Shown here: positions 34,803-43,343 of the stretch, piece after piece
Layout: each line of letters starts with the position of its first letter
How positions within the stretch are numbered: the stretch's first letter is position 1
Assembly: GCA_000242935.3 (NCBI GenBank)
Contig: CP007053.1
Location: 4,697,001 to 4,761,000, forward strand
Reading direction: 5' to 3'
DNA from: Opitutaceae bacterium TAV5
Lineage (GTDB): Bacteria; Verrucomicrobiota; Verrucomicrobiia; Opitutales; Opitutaceae
DNA length: 64,000 nt
The notes under the pieces: generated by a model
Seen by the model: only the letters and a program-made list of their open reading frames with translations
Databases searched by the model: none
Told to the model about the DNA's origin: nothing
Program-made: the position numbers and the translations under genes

Positions 34803-35666
34803 TTATTGCTGCACGGTGCGACGGCCGCGATGAAGCGCGACGCCGGCGAGGACCGCGAGGGCGAGCAGCGCGGCATAGGTGGCCGGCTCGGGGACGGCAG
34901 AGCCGGCGGTGAAACTCAGGTCGTCGATAGCCAGGCCGTGATCCTGGCCGCTGAGATCCTGGGCCGTCCAGCGCAGGATCAGGGTATCGCCGGCGTTCCA
35001 GACGATGCCCGAAACGATGGACGAAAGCGGCACCTGGTAGGCGCTGCTGTTGCCGTCGACTGCGGTGTTGTTGATCTCGCTGCTGCCGGTGAAAGGCGTG
35101 GAGAACGACAGGGCGCTGACCTCGGTGAACGCGGCATCGTCGAGGAGGCCGGTCGAAGAACCGGCCGGGACGATGGCATAGCTGAACGTCAGCGTGTCGG
35201 TGAGCCCGATATCTCCCACGCGCCATTGCTCGCCGGTGTAGGAAAGGCTGAATTCGGTGAGCGTCGAGCCGGTGCCGTTGGTCAGGTAGAGGCCGAAGGC
35301 GTTGACCTGATTGCTGGTGGAAAGTGCGCCGAGCGCACGATCCGTGCTGCCGGTTGAGCCGAAGCTGACGATACCCCGGCCGTCGCCGCCGGAAAGGCTG
35401 CCATCGTGGGCTCTGAACTGGGTATTATTGGCGCTGCCCGCCTCGGTATTGACGCCATACCAGCCGGTCAGGCCGGTGGTGCCAAAGCCGGTGTCGAGGG
35501 AGTGCGGCCCTCTTCCGGAAATCTGGTTGGAATACGTATCGTTTGCCGGCAGGGAATCGAAGTTCTGCGTGTAGGCGCCACCGGTGTAGTTGAAGGTCTG
35601 CGCGTGGACGGCCACGGCGCCGAGCGGAGCGCAGGCGAGTGCGCGGATGAGTACGGATGCTTTCAT
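34803..35666 (-). CDS. PEP-CTERM secreted protein
   Basis: 287 residues. Signal peptide ending AVAVHAQ; a beta-rich body with FNYTGGAYTQNFDSLPANDT; a PEP-CTERM tail (AVPEPATYAALLALAVLAG followed by a basic end HRGRRT). It would be exported and handled by an exosortase/EpsH system. The last 100 coding bases and 110 bases beyond the stop are nearly identical to the gene ending at 40160. Its Pho-type box has four repeats, so it is probably transcribed on its own even though a same-strand operon ends 125 bases upstream. Confidence 0.88.
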   Translation of the reverse strand: MKASVLIRALACAPLGAVAVHAQTFNYTGGAYTQNFDSLPANDTYSNQISGRGPHSLDTGFGTTGLTGWYGVNTEAGSANNTQFRAHDGSLSGGDGRGIVSFGSTGSTDRALGALSTSNQVNAFGLYLTNGTGSTLTEFSLSYTGEQWRVGDIGLTDTLTFSYAIVPAGSSTGLLDDAAFTEVSALSFSTPFTGSSEINNTAVDGNSSAYQVPLSSIVSGIVWNAGDTLILRWTAQDLSGQDHGLAIDDLSFTAGSAVPEPATYAALLALAVLAGVALHRGRRTVQQ

Positions 35667-35737
35667 GCGTTTGTGGTAGTTTTATTATGGATACTGACGG
35701 GAAAATGGGCGGCCTGCCGGAGCGGGCAAGGCGCGAG

Positions 35738-35777
35738 GGTGACGTTGCGGAGACGTTTTTGTGGCGGATCTGTGACA
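35738..35777 (-). promoter_or_regulatory. Four-repeat Pho-type box before PEP-CTERM gene
   Basis: On the minus strand TGTCACA, CGCCACA, CGTCTCC and CGTCACC follow each other at exactly 11 bases. The outer two half-sites are strong and the inner two imperfect. The start codon is about 70 bases downstream. Confidence 0.5.
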
Positions 35778-35790
35778 AGGGTGCCGGGTT

Positions 35791-36816
35791 TCACGGGACG
35801 GAGTTTCCGGAGGTTTCGAGGGTGGCGCGGCCCGCCGGGTGGAGGCTCGCCAGCGGCACGCGGAAGAGCTGGCTGCCCTCGTTGGAGACGAGCAGCGTGG
35901 CGGCGTCGAGGAAGGCGATGCCCTCGCACTGGCCGGCGAGGAGCGGAGCCCAGGCGATCGCGGCGGTGGAGAAAAAATCGTCGCCACGCTGGCCGCGGGT
36001 GAAGAGCCAGACGCCGGAGCGGGTGAGAACGGCGAGCCGGAGCTCGTCGGCGGTGATGGCGGCGTCGGTCACCCGGTCGCCGGAATAAAAACGGGCCAGC
36101 GGACGCAGGACCTGGGCAGGCTGGTCCGGGTCGAGGTGATCGAAGCGGTAGAGCGTGGTCCAGGTGTCGACGCCCGGTTTGCGGTGCTTGGTGAGCAGGT
36201 GGAGGGCGCCGTCGGCAAAAAAGAGCGCCTCGGCATCGTAGTGGCGGGCGGGCGGCGGGAAGTCTGTCTGGTCGGCATAGCGAAACGCGAGCCGGCGGGC
36301 GGCCGGCAGCGGCTGCGCGGGAGCTTCCGGATCGGGTTCGGGCCAGAGCCAGAGGCAGAGGTCGCGGCGGCGGTTTTTGTTGTTGCCGATGTCGCCGATG
36401 ACGAGGAGCCCGTCGGGCGTGCAGGCGAGAGCCTCCCAATCGGTGTTGCTGGCGCCGGGGACGAGGAAACCTTTCTCCGGCCCGACGGTGGAGCCGTCGG
36501 CGTGGAGGGCGTGGAGGTGGAGCGGGTTGCCCGAGTCGTTGAGCGTCCAGAACACGCCGGGGCGCTTGCGGCTGGGCAGCAGGGCGGAGGATTCCGTCAC
36601 CGCCGGGCTGGCGATCCGGGCGTGAGGCAGCGACACCGCGGGGATGTTGGCCGGAGCGACGCGATAGTGCGGGATGTCGTCGCCCGGGCCGGCCGGACCG
36701 GCCGGGCTCGCGAGGGGCGCGGCGAGCAGGAGCGCGGCGGCGCCGGCGAGGAGACGAGCGGGCGATGACGGGAGCCGACGCACGGCGCGGGTGAAAAAGG
36801 AGGCGGGACGCTTCAT
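35791..36816 (-). CDS. Exported phytase-like beta-propeller protein
   Basis: 341 residues from the Met at 36816, which overlaps the preceding stop as ATGA. An N-terminal signal (LLAGAAALLLAAPLASPAG) is followed by a propeller-like body: VFWTLNDSGNPLHLHALHAD, NTDWEALACTPDGLLVIGDI, ARHYDAEALFFADGALHLLT. The repeated 'D-x-E-A/G-hydrophobic' blades resemble the 'esterase-like activity of phytase' family, in which acidic residues at blade edges bind Ca2+. The assignment is tentative. It is the second gene of a unit led by a pseudopilin-like gene with a Pho-type box, which fits a phosphate role. Confidence 0.65.
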   Translation of the reverse strand: MKRPASFFTRAVRRLPSSPARLLAGAAALLLAAPLASPAGPAGPGDDIPHYRVAPANIPAVSLPHARIASPAVTESSALLPSRKRPGVFWTLNDSGNPLHLHALHADGSTVGPEKGFLVPGASNTDWEALACTPDGLLVIGDIGNNKNRRRDLCLWLWPEPDPEAPAQPLPAARRLAFRYADQTDFPPPARHYDAEALFFADGALHLLTKHRKPGVDTWTTLYRFDHLDPDQPAQVLRPLARFYSGDRVTDAAITADELRLAVLTRSGVWLFTRGQRGDDFFSTAAIAWAPLLAGQCEGIAFLDAATLLVSNEGSQLFRVPLASLHPAGRATLETSGNSVP

Positions 36817-37604
36817 TCGAGCCCGGCGAAGTAGAGGGTGTCGTTTTCCTTCGCGTCGCTGCCCAGATCGATCTCGCGGCTTTTCCAGGTGCGCACGCTG
36901 CCGTCGAGAAAGACGAAGCTGCATTTGCCGCCGTAGCGATAGCTGATGTGTTTGGCGCGCCCGTAGGCGCGGCCGCTCTGGCTGTCAGCGGTATCTGACG
37001 GCGTGCCGTCCTTGGGGTTGGAACGGGTTTCGAACATGAATATGGTCCGCGTCGGCTCGGTGTAGCGGTTGAACGTGAGCTGGTCGGCGTTGAGATCCAG
37101 CGAGGTGGTGCGCGATTTGTTGAGCTGGGAATTGAGCGAGTAGGAGAAGCAGGGGTTGCCCGTCTTTCGGGCGTCGGTGAAGGCGGCCATCGGATCGCGG
37201 TGGATGGAGGACTCGCTGTAGAGGCGGCTGCGCTGGTTGGTGTCGAGCTCGGCCAACGGCTTTTCGCTGACGTAGGGCGGCAGGACGTTGTACCAGGCGT
37301 TGACCGCCTCCACGCCCGTGCCGGCGACCTGGGCCCAGGTCGGCCGGTCCTCGGGGCCGCGCAGGGGGAGGAGGTTACGACTATCGGCCAGGTAGAGGTG
37401 CAGGGCGGTGCCCCACTGGCGGAGGTTGGAGGTGGACTGGGCCTTGCGGGCGGACTCGCGGACCTTGGCGAGAGTCGGGATGATGATGGCGGCAAGAATG
37501 CCGATGATGGCAATGACGGTAAGCAGCTCGATGAGCGTGAAGCCCGCGCCGGGCGGGCGGCGGGCCGGTTTTGTCGTGTGTGTGAAGGTGTCGTGTTTCG
37601 TCAT
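36813..37604 (-). CDS. Pseudopilin-like protein with prepilin cleavage site
   Basis: 263 residues. A short basic leader ends at Gly, then FTLIELLTVIAIIGILAAII: the prepilin peptidase site and the hydrophobic helix of type IV pilin/type II secretion pseudopilins. The C-terminal region has a 'FLDGSVRTW' strand preceded by GGKCSF, typical of the H-X9-DG (DUF1559-like) proteins that are numerous in Planctomycetes and Verrucomicrobia. It may assemble in a pseudopilus or surface fibre. It leads a two-gene unit (ATGA overlap with the phytase-like gene). Confidence 0.85.
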   Translation of the reverse strand: MTKHDTFTHTTKPARRPPGAGFTLIELLTVIAIIGILAAIIIPTLAKVRESARKAQSTSNLRQWGTALHLYLADSRNLLPLRGPEDRPTWAQVAGTGVEAVNAWYNVLPPYVSEKPLAELDTNQRSRLYSESSIHRDPMAAFTDARKTGNPCFSYSLNSQLNKSRTTSLDLNADQLTFNRYTEPTRTIFMFETRSNPKDGTPSDTADSQSGRAYGRAKHISYRYGGKCSFVFLDGSVRTWKSREIDLGSDAKENDTLYFAGLE

Positions 37605-37672
37605 GTTGGCGCGGGCAGCGGGGCACCCGTGCGGCCAACGAAACCGGAAGGTGAAATTCCGGGACGGAAAGA

Positions 37673-37690
37673 GTGTTACAGTCAGGTTAA
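37673..37690 (-). promoter_or_regulatory. Pho-type box before the pseudopilin/phytase-like unit
   Basis: On the minus strand TTAACCT and GTAACAC start 11 bases apart (GATTTAACCTGACTGTAACA). It lies 69 bases upstream of the start codon. Confidence 0.6.
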
Positions 37691-37832
37691 ATCTGCTCCG
37701 GTCAGACCGCTTTTTTATCGTTAGATGATGGTTTACAGGGAGTTGTGATTCTGCCTGAAGACAGGGAAAATCCGGAGGCCAGGGGGCTTGACAAGGCGGG
37801 TCGAAACAGGGCTGGCAGGCGGGACCAAGGCA

Positions 37833-37867
37833 GAAAAAACCCCCGTCGGCGCGTGGGCGTCGGCGGG
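37833..37867 (-). terminator. Hairpin with T run
   Basis: On the minus strand a 12-bp imperfect stem (CCCCGCCGACGC / GCGCCGACGGGG, two mismatches) is followed by GTTTTTT. It may be a backup terminator for the gene ending at 38093. It lies inside the region derived from the ParB-like gene. Confidence 0.4.
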
Positions 37868-37895
37868 GCTGGCGGGGATGTGGCGGGAACCTTGC

Positions 37896-37980
37896 GGGAA
37901 GGTCGGGACGGAAGGGGACGTATTTTTTTCGTCGCCGGCCCGCAGCAAGGCCGCGCAGGCGAGCGCCACGGGAAAACGGG
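37896..37980 (-). pseudogene. Decayed 5' fragment of the ParB-like gene
   Basis: About 85 bases match the 5' part of the ParB-like gene (32790-32876), including the coding for VALACAALLRAGDEK and, after a one-base loss, YVPFRPDLPA. The intact gene has VALACATLLRAGDEK and YVPFRPDLPA. The rest of the gene is missing. It lies just after the terminator of the beta-strand repeat gene. Confidence 0.65.
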
Positions 37981-37984
37981 AGAG

Positions 37985-38019
37985 AAAAAACACGGCCGGC
38001 GGAGTATCTGGCGGCCGTG
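37985..38019 (-). terminator. Terminator of the 38093-39559 gene
   Basis: On the minus strand CACGGCCGCC...GCCGGCCGTG is followed by TTTTTTCTCTCCC. The paralogous gene ending at 41184 has the same hairpin at 41074-41108. Confidence 0.75.
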
Positions 38020-38092
38020 GAGGATGCTCGAATCCCACCGCTCGCAAGGAGCGGCGGGACGGGTTATTCAGGCCGACAGGGCGGACTGACGA

Positions 38093-39559
38093 TCAGGGAA
38101 TCACGATGGTGTTGCCGCTCACAGTGGCTCCGATGAGCGTGACGCCACTCTGAACCTGGATCGGGTTGGCCGACTGGATCACCGTGCCGACCGGACCGGA
38201 AAACACCACCGTGCTGTTGGCGCGGAGGGTGACGGTTCCGTTGACGGTCAGCGTTTCGCCAGCCCCGAAGATGGCGGACGAGCCGTCCCTGAATTCGAGG
38301 TTTCCGGCGATGACGCCGTCACCACCGAGGGAGCCTTCTTCTTCAACTCTGACCCCGCTGCTGCCATTGCCGAGGGTGGTGCCGTTCGGGATTACCGTCA
38401 GGCCGATAACGGCACGGAACAGGCCGGTATAGCCGGAGGCATCGCCCGCGAGGACGAGCGTGCCCGCTCCCTGCTTGCGCAGGTTGCCGGAGCCGGTCAG
38501 GGTTCCCGCCAGCGTCAGGATGCCTGTAGCGCGAGAATAGATACGCCCGCCGGTGCTGGCGATCACAACCGGATTCGTCAGGCTGAGGATCGCATCGTTA
38601 TCGGCGGCCAGACGGCCGTCATCGCTGAGGGTGATCGTGGTCACCGGGGAGGAGGGGCCGAACATGAAGCTGAAGGAGGGTACATCCGTGATCAGCAGCA
38701 GTTCGCTATCTGTTCCCGAAGCATTGGAGATGGTGATCGCGCTGGTTCCGGTGAGGATGCTGTTTTCGGTGATTTCCAGCCTGCCCCCGTTGACCGTGGT
38801 GGTACCTGTATAGCTTTTCTCCTGGTTGAGGAAGCGCTGGCGGCCGGAGCCGGTCTTGACCACGCTGCCATTGCCCGAGATATCCCCTTGGTAGCTGGTC
38901 ACGTTCGTGAGATTGAGTGTGAGTACAGCACCCTCGATATTCACCTCGGCCGTGGCCGCGCCTTGCACTCCGGCAATGGTGAGATCATCACTGCTGGAAG
39001 AAAAGAACGCGTCTTCCCCGACAAAGAGGGCGTTGGTGCTCGGCACGGTGGCGTCAACGAGGACCAGAGCACCTTCGGCCACGGAGAGAGTGCCTGTGAA
39101 GGTGCTGGTGGCATCTTGCAGGACCAGGGTATCCGGCCCTGTCTTGACGAGACCGGCGGAACCGGTGATCGGAGCGGAGATGATGCCAATGATGTTTGCA
39201 CCGGTTCCGTCATCCACGTTCACAACCCCCTTGAGGGTCAGCTCATTCGCACCGGCGGCATCGATGACGTAACCATCGAGTTTGAACGTGAGGTCAACCG
39301 CCGTGATGTCGTCCTGGAGGGTGACGATTCCGGCCGGGGAATTAACGAATACGGCGCTGAGGTCGCCGTTGTTATCCCAGGGACCGCCGCTCCATGAAGT
39401 GCCACCGGTGGCTGTCCAGTCGCCATCGTTACCCACCCAGGTCACATCGATTGTGAAGTTTTCGGTTACCGGCAAGGGACGTGCGGCTGGGGCCACACTC
39501 CCGCAGAGAGCCGCCGAGGCGGCGAGGAGCGCGAGGCTCCGGTTCATGATGGTATTCAT
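38093..39559 (-). CDS. Autotransporter-associated beta-strand repeat protein, paralogue 1
   Basis: 488 residues. Signal peptide SLALLAASAALCGSVAPAA. The body is a right-handed beta-helix with repeats of the PATR type (TIGR02601): SAGLVKTGPDTLVLQDATST, NGSVVKTGSGRQRFLNQEKS and NLRKQGAGTLVLAGDASG. There is no C-terminal autotransporter barrel and no PEP-CTERM tail; it ends GATVSGNTIVIP. It is likely secreted or surface-associated. It differs from the paralogue at 41184-43205 mainly by lacking an N-terminal domain of about 190 residues. It is a single gene with its own Pho-type box and terminator. Confidence 0.82.
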   Translation of the reverse strand: MNTIMNRSLALLAASAALCGSVAPAARPLPVTENFTIDVTWVGNDGDWTATGGTSWSGGPWDNNGDLSAVFVNSPAGIVTLQDDITAVDLTFKLDGYVIDAAGANELTLKGVVNVDDGTGANIIGIISAPITGSAGLVKTGPDTLVLQDATSTFTGTLSVAEGALVLVDATVPSTNALFVGEDAFFSSSSDDLTIAGVQGAATAEVNIEGAVLTLNLTNVTSYQGDISGNGSVVKTGSGRQRFLNQEKSYTGTTTVNGGRLEITENSILTGTSAITISNASGTDSELLLITDVPSFSFMFGPSSPVTTITLSDDGRLAADNDAILSLTNPVVIASTGGRIYSRATGILTLAGTLTGSGNLRKQGAGTLVLAGDASGYTGLFRAVIGLTVIPNGTTLGNGSSGVRVEEEGSLGGDGVIAGNLEFRDGSSAIFGAGETLTVNGTVTLRANSTVVFSGPVGTVIQSANPIQVQSGVTLIGATVSGNTIVIP

Positions 39560-39679
39560 GATAATTCTGCTGCTTTTATGGTTGTTGTTTGATCCGGGAC
39601 ATGCCGGAACGGGACAGGCATCCGCCTCGCTCCGACACGCCTACCTTGAAAGAAGGGCTTTCCGGGCGAAACGGGAGAA

Positions 39680-39697
39680 TGGTTACAGTCAGGTAAA
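39680..39697 (-). promoter_or_regulatory. Pho-type box before beta-strand gene 1
   Basis: On the minus strand TTTACCT and GTAACCA start 11 bases apart (GTTTACCTGACTGTAACCA), 121 bases upstream of the start codon. The box before the paralogue is identical except for one base. Confidence 0.6.
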
Positions 39698-40044
39698 CTT
39701 TATCGTCGGCCCCGGTGAATAACTGCCCAGGTTTATCTCTCCAAGGTGATTATAGTGTTTTCGGAAACCGGCCTTTTCAGGCCTTGGAGGGCTTTATAAT
39801 ACGCCATCGGAGCGGTTTTTTTGTCATATATAAGTGAATATGAAGCCGGCAATGGGTTGAATGTAAGCGACAAGGGTCGGCATTTGGAAGTCGCCGGAAA
39901 ATTTCAGGCGTAATAAAATATGAATACAGGACGGAATGTATTTCCGTAACCTGGTTTTTACACGGACCGCTACAGGGTGGCGTTAATGCCCGGCTTTTTC
40001 CTGATATCAACTTTCTGAACTTTTTTTTGAGGGGAGGGGGAAAC

Positions 40045-40088
40045 AAAAAAGCTCCGTCCTCCAGAGACGTCGGGCCGGAGGACGGAGC
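40045..40088 (-). terminator. Terminator of the 40160-40912 PEP-CTERM gene
   Basis: On the minus strand GGCTCCGTCCTCCGGCC...GGAGGACGGAGC is followed by TTTTTTG. It belongs to the same family as the terminator at 34687-34730. Confidence 0.85.
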
Positions 40089-40159
40089 CATGCGGATCAG
40101 GGCTTGTTGTTATGGTGTCGATCCGGGGCAATGCCCCGAAAACAATATCGCGGTGTCGG

Positions 40160-40912
40160 TTATTTCTGCGCGGTGCGACGGCCGCGATGAAGGGCGGTGC
40201 CGGCGAGGACCGCGAGGGCGAGCAGCGCGGCATAGGTGGCTGGCTCGGGCACGGCGCTGACCGTGCCGCCAGCCAGGCTGAAGTCACTCAAGGTGAATGG
40301 TCCGCTGCTATTCTGACCTCCGGTATTCCAAGCATAAATGCGGAATTCGACCGGATCCGTGATCGAGGAAAGCGTTGCCAGTTGGGCGTCGCCCAGCACA
40401 TCGCTCAGGAGTATCGAGCCGACAATGGTTTCCAGACCATTGGTGATACCATTCCAGGTAAAGGCAAACCTGGGCGAGCCGTCGATATCCGGGGTCAGAT
40501 TGATCGTGTTGTCGCCCACATATGCAAAAATGGCAAAATTTGCGGGAGCATGTCCCTGTACTATCACGTTTCCTGTTGACCTGCCAAATGAGGCAATCTC
40601 AAAATTGACCGTGGCAGTGGAGAGGTCGAGTGAGTAACCGGCCTCGGTTTGCAGCGTAAAGCCGAAATAACGATCGTTGGTCAGGGCATCTGCAAGCGTG
40701 GTCACATCTTGGATTTGCCAGTTCCTGGTTGTATAATCTTCTCCGAATGTGCCGCTGATCTCTGTGCCGACGGAGGCCCGACTCCAGTCCGTCACCAGAA
40801 GATGGGGATCGATGGAGCCGGTGTAATCGATCTGGGCGTGGACGAGCGTGGTCGCCGCCAGGCAGGCTCCGAACAGGAGACTGCGGATGAGTACTTTTTT
40901 GAAAGTCTTCAT
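40160..40912 (-). CDS. PEP-CTERM secreted protein
   Basis: 250 residues. Signal peptide (SLLFGACLAATTLVHAQ), a beta-rich body (IDYTGSIDPHLLVTDWSRAS) and a PEP-CTERM tail (VPEPATYAALLALAVLAG, then HRGRRTAQK). The body is unlike the 34803-35666 protein, yet the tail and 3' untranslated region are almost the same DNA, which suggests shuffling of a 3' cassette. It lies between the two beta-strand repeat genes, with its own Pho-type box and terminator. Confidence 0.87.
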   Translation of the reverse strand: MKTFKKVLIRSLLFGACLAATTLVHAQIDYTGSIDPHLLVTDWSRASVGTEISGTFGEDYTTRNWQIQDVTTLADALTNDRYFGFTLQTEAGYSLDLSTATVNFEIASFGRSTGNVIVQGHAPANFAIFAYVGDNTINLTPDIDGSPRFAFTWNGITNGLETIVGSILLSDVLGDAQLATLSSITDPVEFRIYAWNTGGQNSSGPFTLSDFSLAGGTVSAVPEPATYAALLALAVLAGTALHRGRRTAQK

Positions 40913-41024
40913 AATGATTCAGGTGATATATATGATGTATGTTTCTGATTTGGTTCTGAAAAGTGCGACGCGAGCGTCGCATGAGGAAAAGAGCCGGAAT
41001 CGGAGACGGATCGCGGGAAAAAGA

Positions 41025-41042
41025 ATGTTACGATCAGGTGAA
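41025..41042 (-). promoter_or_regulatory. Pho-type box before PEP-CTERM gene 40160-40912
   Basis: On the minus strand TTCACCT and GTAACAT start 11 bases apart (TTCACCTGATCGTAACATTC), 113 bases upstream of the start codon. Confidence 0.6.
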
Positions 41043-41073
41043 AAAGCGGGCCGCTTGGGACGGGAAAAAGGAG

Positions 41074-41108
41074 AAAAACACGGCCGGCGGAGTATCCGGC
41101 CGGCCGTG
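41074..41108 (-). terminator. Terminator of the 41184-43205 gene
   Basis: On the minus strand a stem ACGGCCGGC...GCCGGCCGT is followed by GTTTTTC. A GC-rich second hairpin (CCCGCCGCCC...GGGCGGCGGG) lies just before it. Confidence 0.8.
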
Positions 41109-41183
41109 GAGAGTTCTCAAATCCCGCCGCCCGCAAGGAGGGCGGCGGGACGGGTTATTCAGGCCGACAGGGCGGACTGACGA

Positions 41184-43205
41184 TCAGGGAATCACGATGG
41201 TGTTGCCGCTCACAGTGGCTCCGATGAGCGTGACGCCACTCTGAACCTGGATCGGGTTGGCCGACTGGATCACCGTGCCTGCCGGACCGGAAAACACCAC
41301 CGTGCTGTTGGCGCGGAGGGTGACGGTTCCGTTGACGGTCAGCGTTTCGCCGGTCCCGAAGATGGCGAACGAGCCGTCCCTGAATTCGAGGTTTCCGGCG
41401 ATGGTGCCGTCGCCGCCGACACCACCGTCTTCATCGACACGCACCAGGCTCGCGCCGATAGTTTGACCCGTCGGGATCACTGTCAGGCCGTTGACAGAGC
41501 GGAACTGGCCGGTATAGCCGGAGGCATTGCCGCTGAGGACAAGCGTGCCCGCGCCCTGCTTGCGCAGTTCGCCGGTGCCGGTCAGGGCGCCGAGCAGGGT
41601 CAGCGTGCCGCTCGAACGCGAATAGATACGCCCGCCGGTGCTGTCGATCACGACCGGATTGGCCAAGGTGAGGATCGCATCGTTATCGCCGGCCAGACGC
41701 CCGTCGTTCTGGAGGGTGATCGTGGTCACCGGGGAGGAGGGGCCGAACGTGAAGATGAAGGATGGTACATCCGTCTGCAGCAGCAGTTCGCTATCTGTCC
41801 CCGAAGCGTTGGAGATGGTGATCGCGCTGGTTCCGGTGAGGACGCCGTTCTCGGTGACTTCCAGCCTGCCCCCGTTGACCGTGGTGGCACCTGTATAGGT
41901 TTTGAACTGGTTGCGGAAGCGCTGGCGGCCGGAGCCGGTCTTGATCACGTCGCCCGCACCCGAGATCTCTCCCTTGTAGCTGGCCACGCTCGTCAGATCG
42001 AGCGTGAGTACAGCACCATCGATATCCACCTCGGCCGAGGCTGCGCCTTGCACTCCGGCCACGGTGAGATCGTCACCGCTGGAAGAGAAGAACGCGTCTT
42101 CCCCGAGGTAAAGGAGGTTGGTGCTCGGCACGGTGGCGCCATCGAGGATCAGGGAACCTTCGACCACGGCAAGCGTGCCCGAAAAGGTGCTGGTGGCCGT
42201 TTGCAGGAACAGGGCATCCGGTCCTGTCTTGACGAGACCGACGGTGCCGGTGATCGGAGCGGCGATGGTAGCATTGCCACCATCCAGCTCGATGAGACCC
42301 CTGAGCGTCAGCGGTTGCGCGCCATTGATAACATAGCCAGCGGTGGCGAACTCGAGATTCACCGCGGTAATGGGATTCAGGAGGGTGACGGCACCACTGC
42401 CTGTATTGAACACGGCGTTGAGGTCGCCGTTGTTATCCCAGGGACCGCCGCTCCATGAAGTGCCACCGGTGGCCGTCCAGTTACCCGGGCCACCCACCCA
42501 GGTCACATTGGTGCCTTGAGGCGTGGCATCCTCGATGCAGATATCATCAATGCCAACGCCGTCCCGGGTGCCGCTGTCACCACTGCTGGAGTACTGCCAG
42601 CGAATCCAGGCGCGCTCACCGGGGGCAAGAGGCTGGGTGAGAACGATGGTGACATCGACCGGAGTGCGGACGGTGTTGCCATCGACCGGAACATTCCCTC
42701 CCGCATTGACCGGCACCGGCGTGTCCGCGAGGTCCGGCAGGTCGGAATAGCCGCCGGGAATGATACCGGGATCATCTTCCACATCCGGATTGTACTTGAG
42801 CCGGATCCGGTTGAGGCGGGCACCGTCGCGCCAGAGCTCGACGTTGTACCGCACCCGCAACTGGGTGATGGTGGTTTCGCCGGTGTTCTGGATCTCGACA
42901 TGCAGGCGGGTGTCGCCGAAGCTGCCGTCCTCCAGAAAACCGAAGGCGCGCTCGGAGCTCGAGGTTGCACCGTAGGAATAGAAACCGGCGACAGCGGAAC
43001 TGCCATTGTCTTGGCCGTTCCAGACGAGGGGCACGCCTTCTGCCGCTTCGGCCAAGAAGCCCGACGGAAGGCTGTTTGCATCGGCAGCGGTGAATCCGGT
43101 GAACTTTTCGTGTACGGGCAAAGGACGTGCGGCTTGGGCCACACTTCCGCAGAGAGCCGCCGAAGCGGCGAGGAGCGCAAGGCTCCGGGACATGATGGTA
43201 TTCAT
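41184..43205 (-). CDS. Autotransporter-associated beta-strand repeat protein, paralogue 2
   Basis: 673 residues. The same signal peptide and C-terminal 480 residues as the 38093-39559 protein. In addition there is an N-terminal jelly-roll-like domain (residues about 30-240: FTAADANSLPSGFLAEAAEG, FYSYGATSSSERAFGFLEDG, VGIDDICIED) that resembles carbohydrate-binding or choice-of-anchor domains. PATR-type repeats: TVGLVKTGPDALFLQTATST, GDVIKTGSGRQRFRNQFKTY and ELRKQGAGTLVLSGNASG. No membrane anchor is visible. The extra domain suggests loss of it in paralogue 1 or gain here. Confidence 0.83.
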   Translation of the reverse strand: MNTIMSRSLALLAASAALCGSVAQAARPLPVHEKFTGFTAADANSLPSGFLAEAAEGVPLVWNGQDNGSSAVAGFYSYGATSSSERAFGFLEDGSFGDTRLHVEIQNTGETTITQLRVRYNVELWRDGARLNRIRLKYNPDVEDDPGIIPGGYSDLPDLADTPVPVNAGGNVPVDGNTVRTPVDVTIVLTQPLAPGERAWIRWQYSSSGDSGTRDGVGIDDICIEDATPQGTNVTWVGGPGNWTATGGTSWSGGPWDNNGDLNAVFNTGSGAVTLLNPITAVNLEFATAGYVINGAQPLTLRGLIELDGGNATIAAPITGTVGLVKTGPDALFLQTATSTFSGTLAVVEGSLILDGATVPSTNLLYLGEDAFFSSSGDDLTVAGVQGAASAEVDIDGAVLTLDLTSVASYKGEISGAGDVIKTGSGRQRFRNQFKTYTGATTVNGGRLEVTENGVLTGTSAITISNASGTDSELLLQTDVPSFIFTFGPSSPVTTITLQNDGRLAGDNDAILTLANPVVIDSTGGRIYSRSSGTLTLLGALTGTGELRKQGAGTLVLSGNASGYTGQFRSVNGLTVIPTGQTIGASLVRVDEDGGVGGDGTIAGNLEFRDGSFAIFGTGETLTVNGTVTLRANSTVVFSGPAGTVIQSANPIQVQSGVTLIGATVSGNTIVIP

Positions 43206-43325
43206 GATAATTCTACTGCTTTTATGGTTGTTTTTTTCCTGTGACAGTGCCGGAACGGGGTAGGCGCCTGCCTCGCTCCGACACGCCCACCTTGTGAGAA
43301 AGGCTTTCCGGGCGAAACGGGAGAA

Positions 43326-43343
43326 TGGTTACAGTCAGGTGAA
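43326..43343 (-). promoter_or_regulatory. Pho-type box before beta-strand gene 2
   Basis: On the minus strand TTCACCT and GTAACCA start 11 bases apart (GTTCACCTGACTGTAACCA), 121 bases upstream of the start codon, the same distance as in paralogue 1. Confidence 0.6.

Larger units (their letters stand above)
37605..38092. other. Intergenic region with promoter, gene remnant and terminators
   Basis: 488 bases. From right to left it holds the terminator of the beta-strand repeat gene, a decayed ParB-like gene 5' end, a second hairpin with a T run, and the promoter region with a Pho-type box for the pseudopilin gene. Confidence 0.55.
39560..40159. other. Long upstream region duplicated before both beta-strand genes
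   Basis: 600 bases. About 320 bases (roughly 39680-40010) align with 43326-43650, the region before the second paralogue, including the Pho-type box, a TTTCCGTAACCTGGTTTT segment and GGCGTTAATGCCCGGCTTTT. The left end holds the terminator of the next gene. I see no coding frame. Confidence 0.6.

Noticed and set aside
37733-38047. A 104-codon minus-strand protein gene
   Set aside because: Only its middle resembles the ParB-like protein's signal region, it changes frame and it has no further domain; I call it a remnant.
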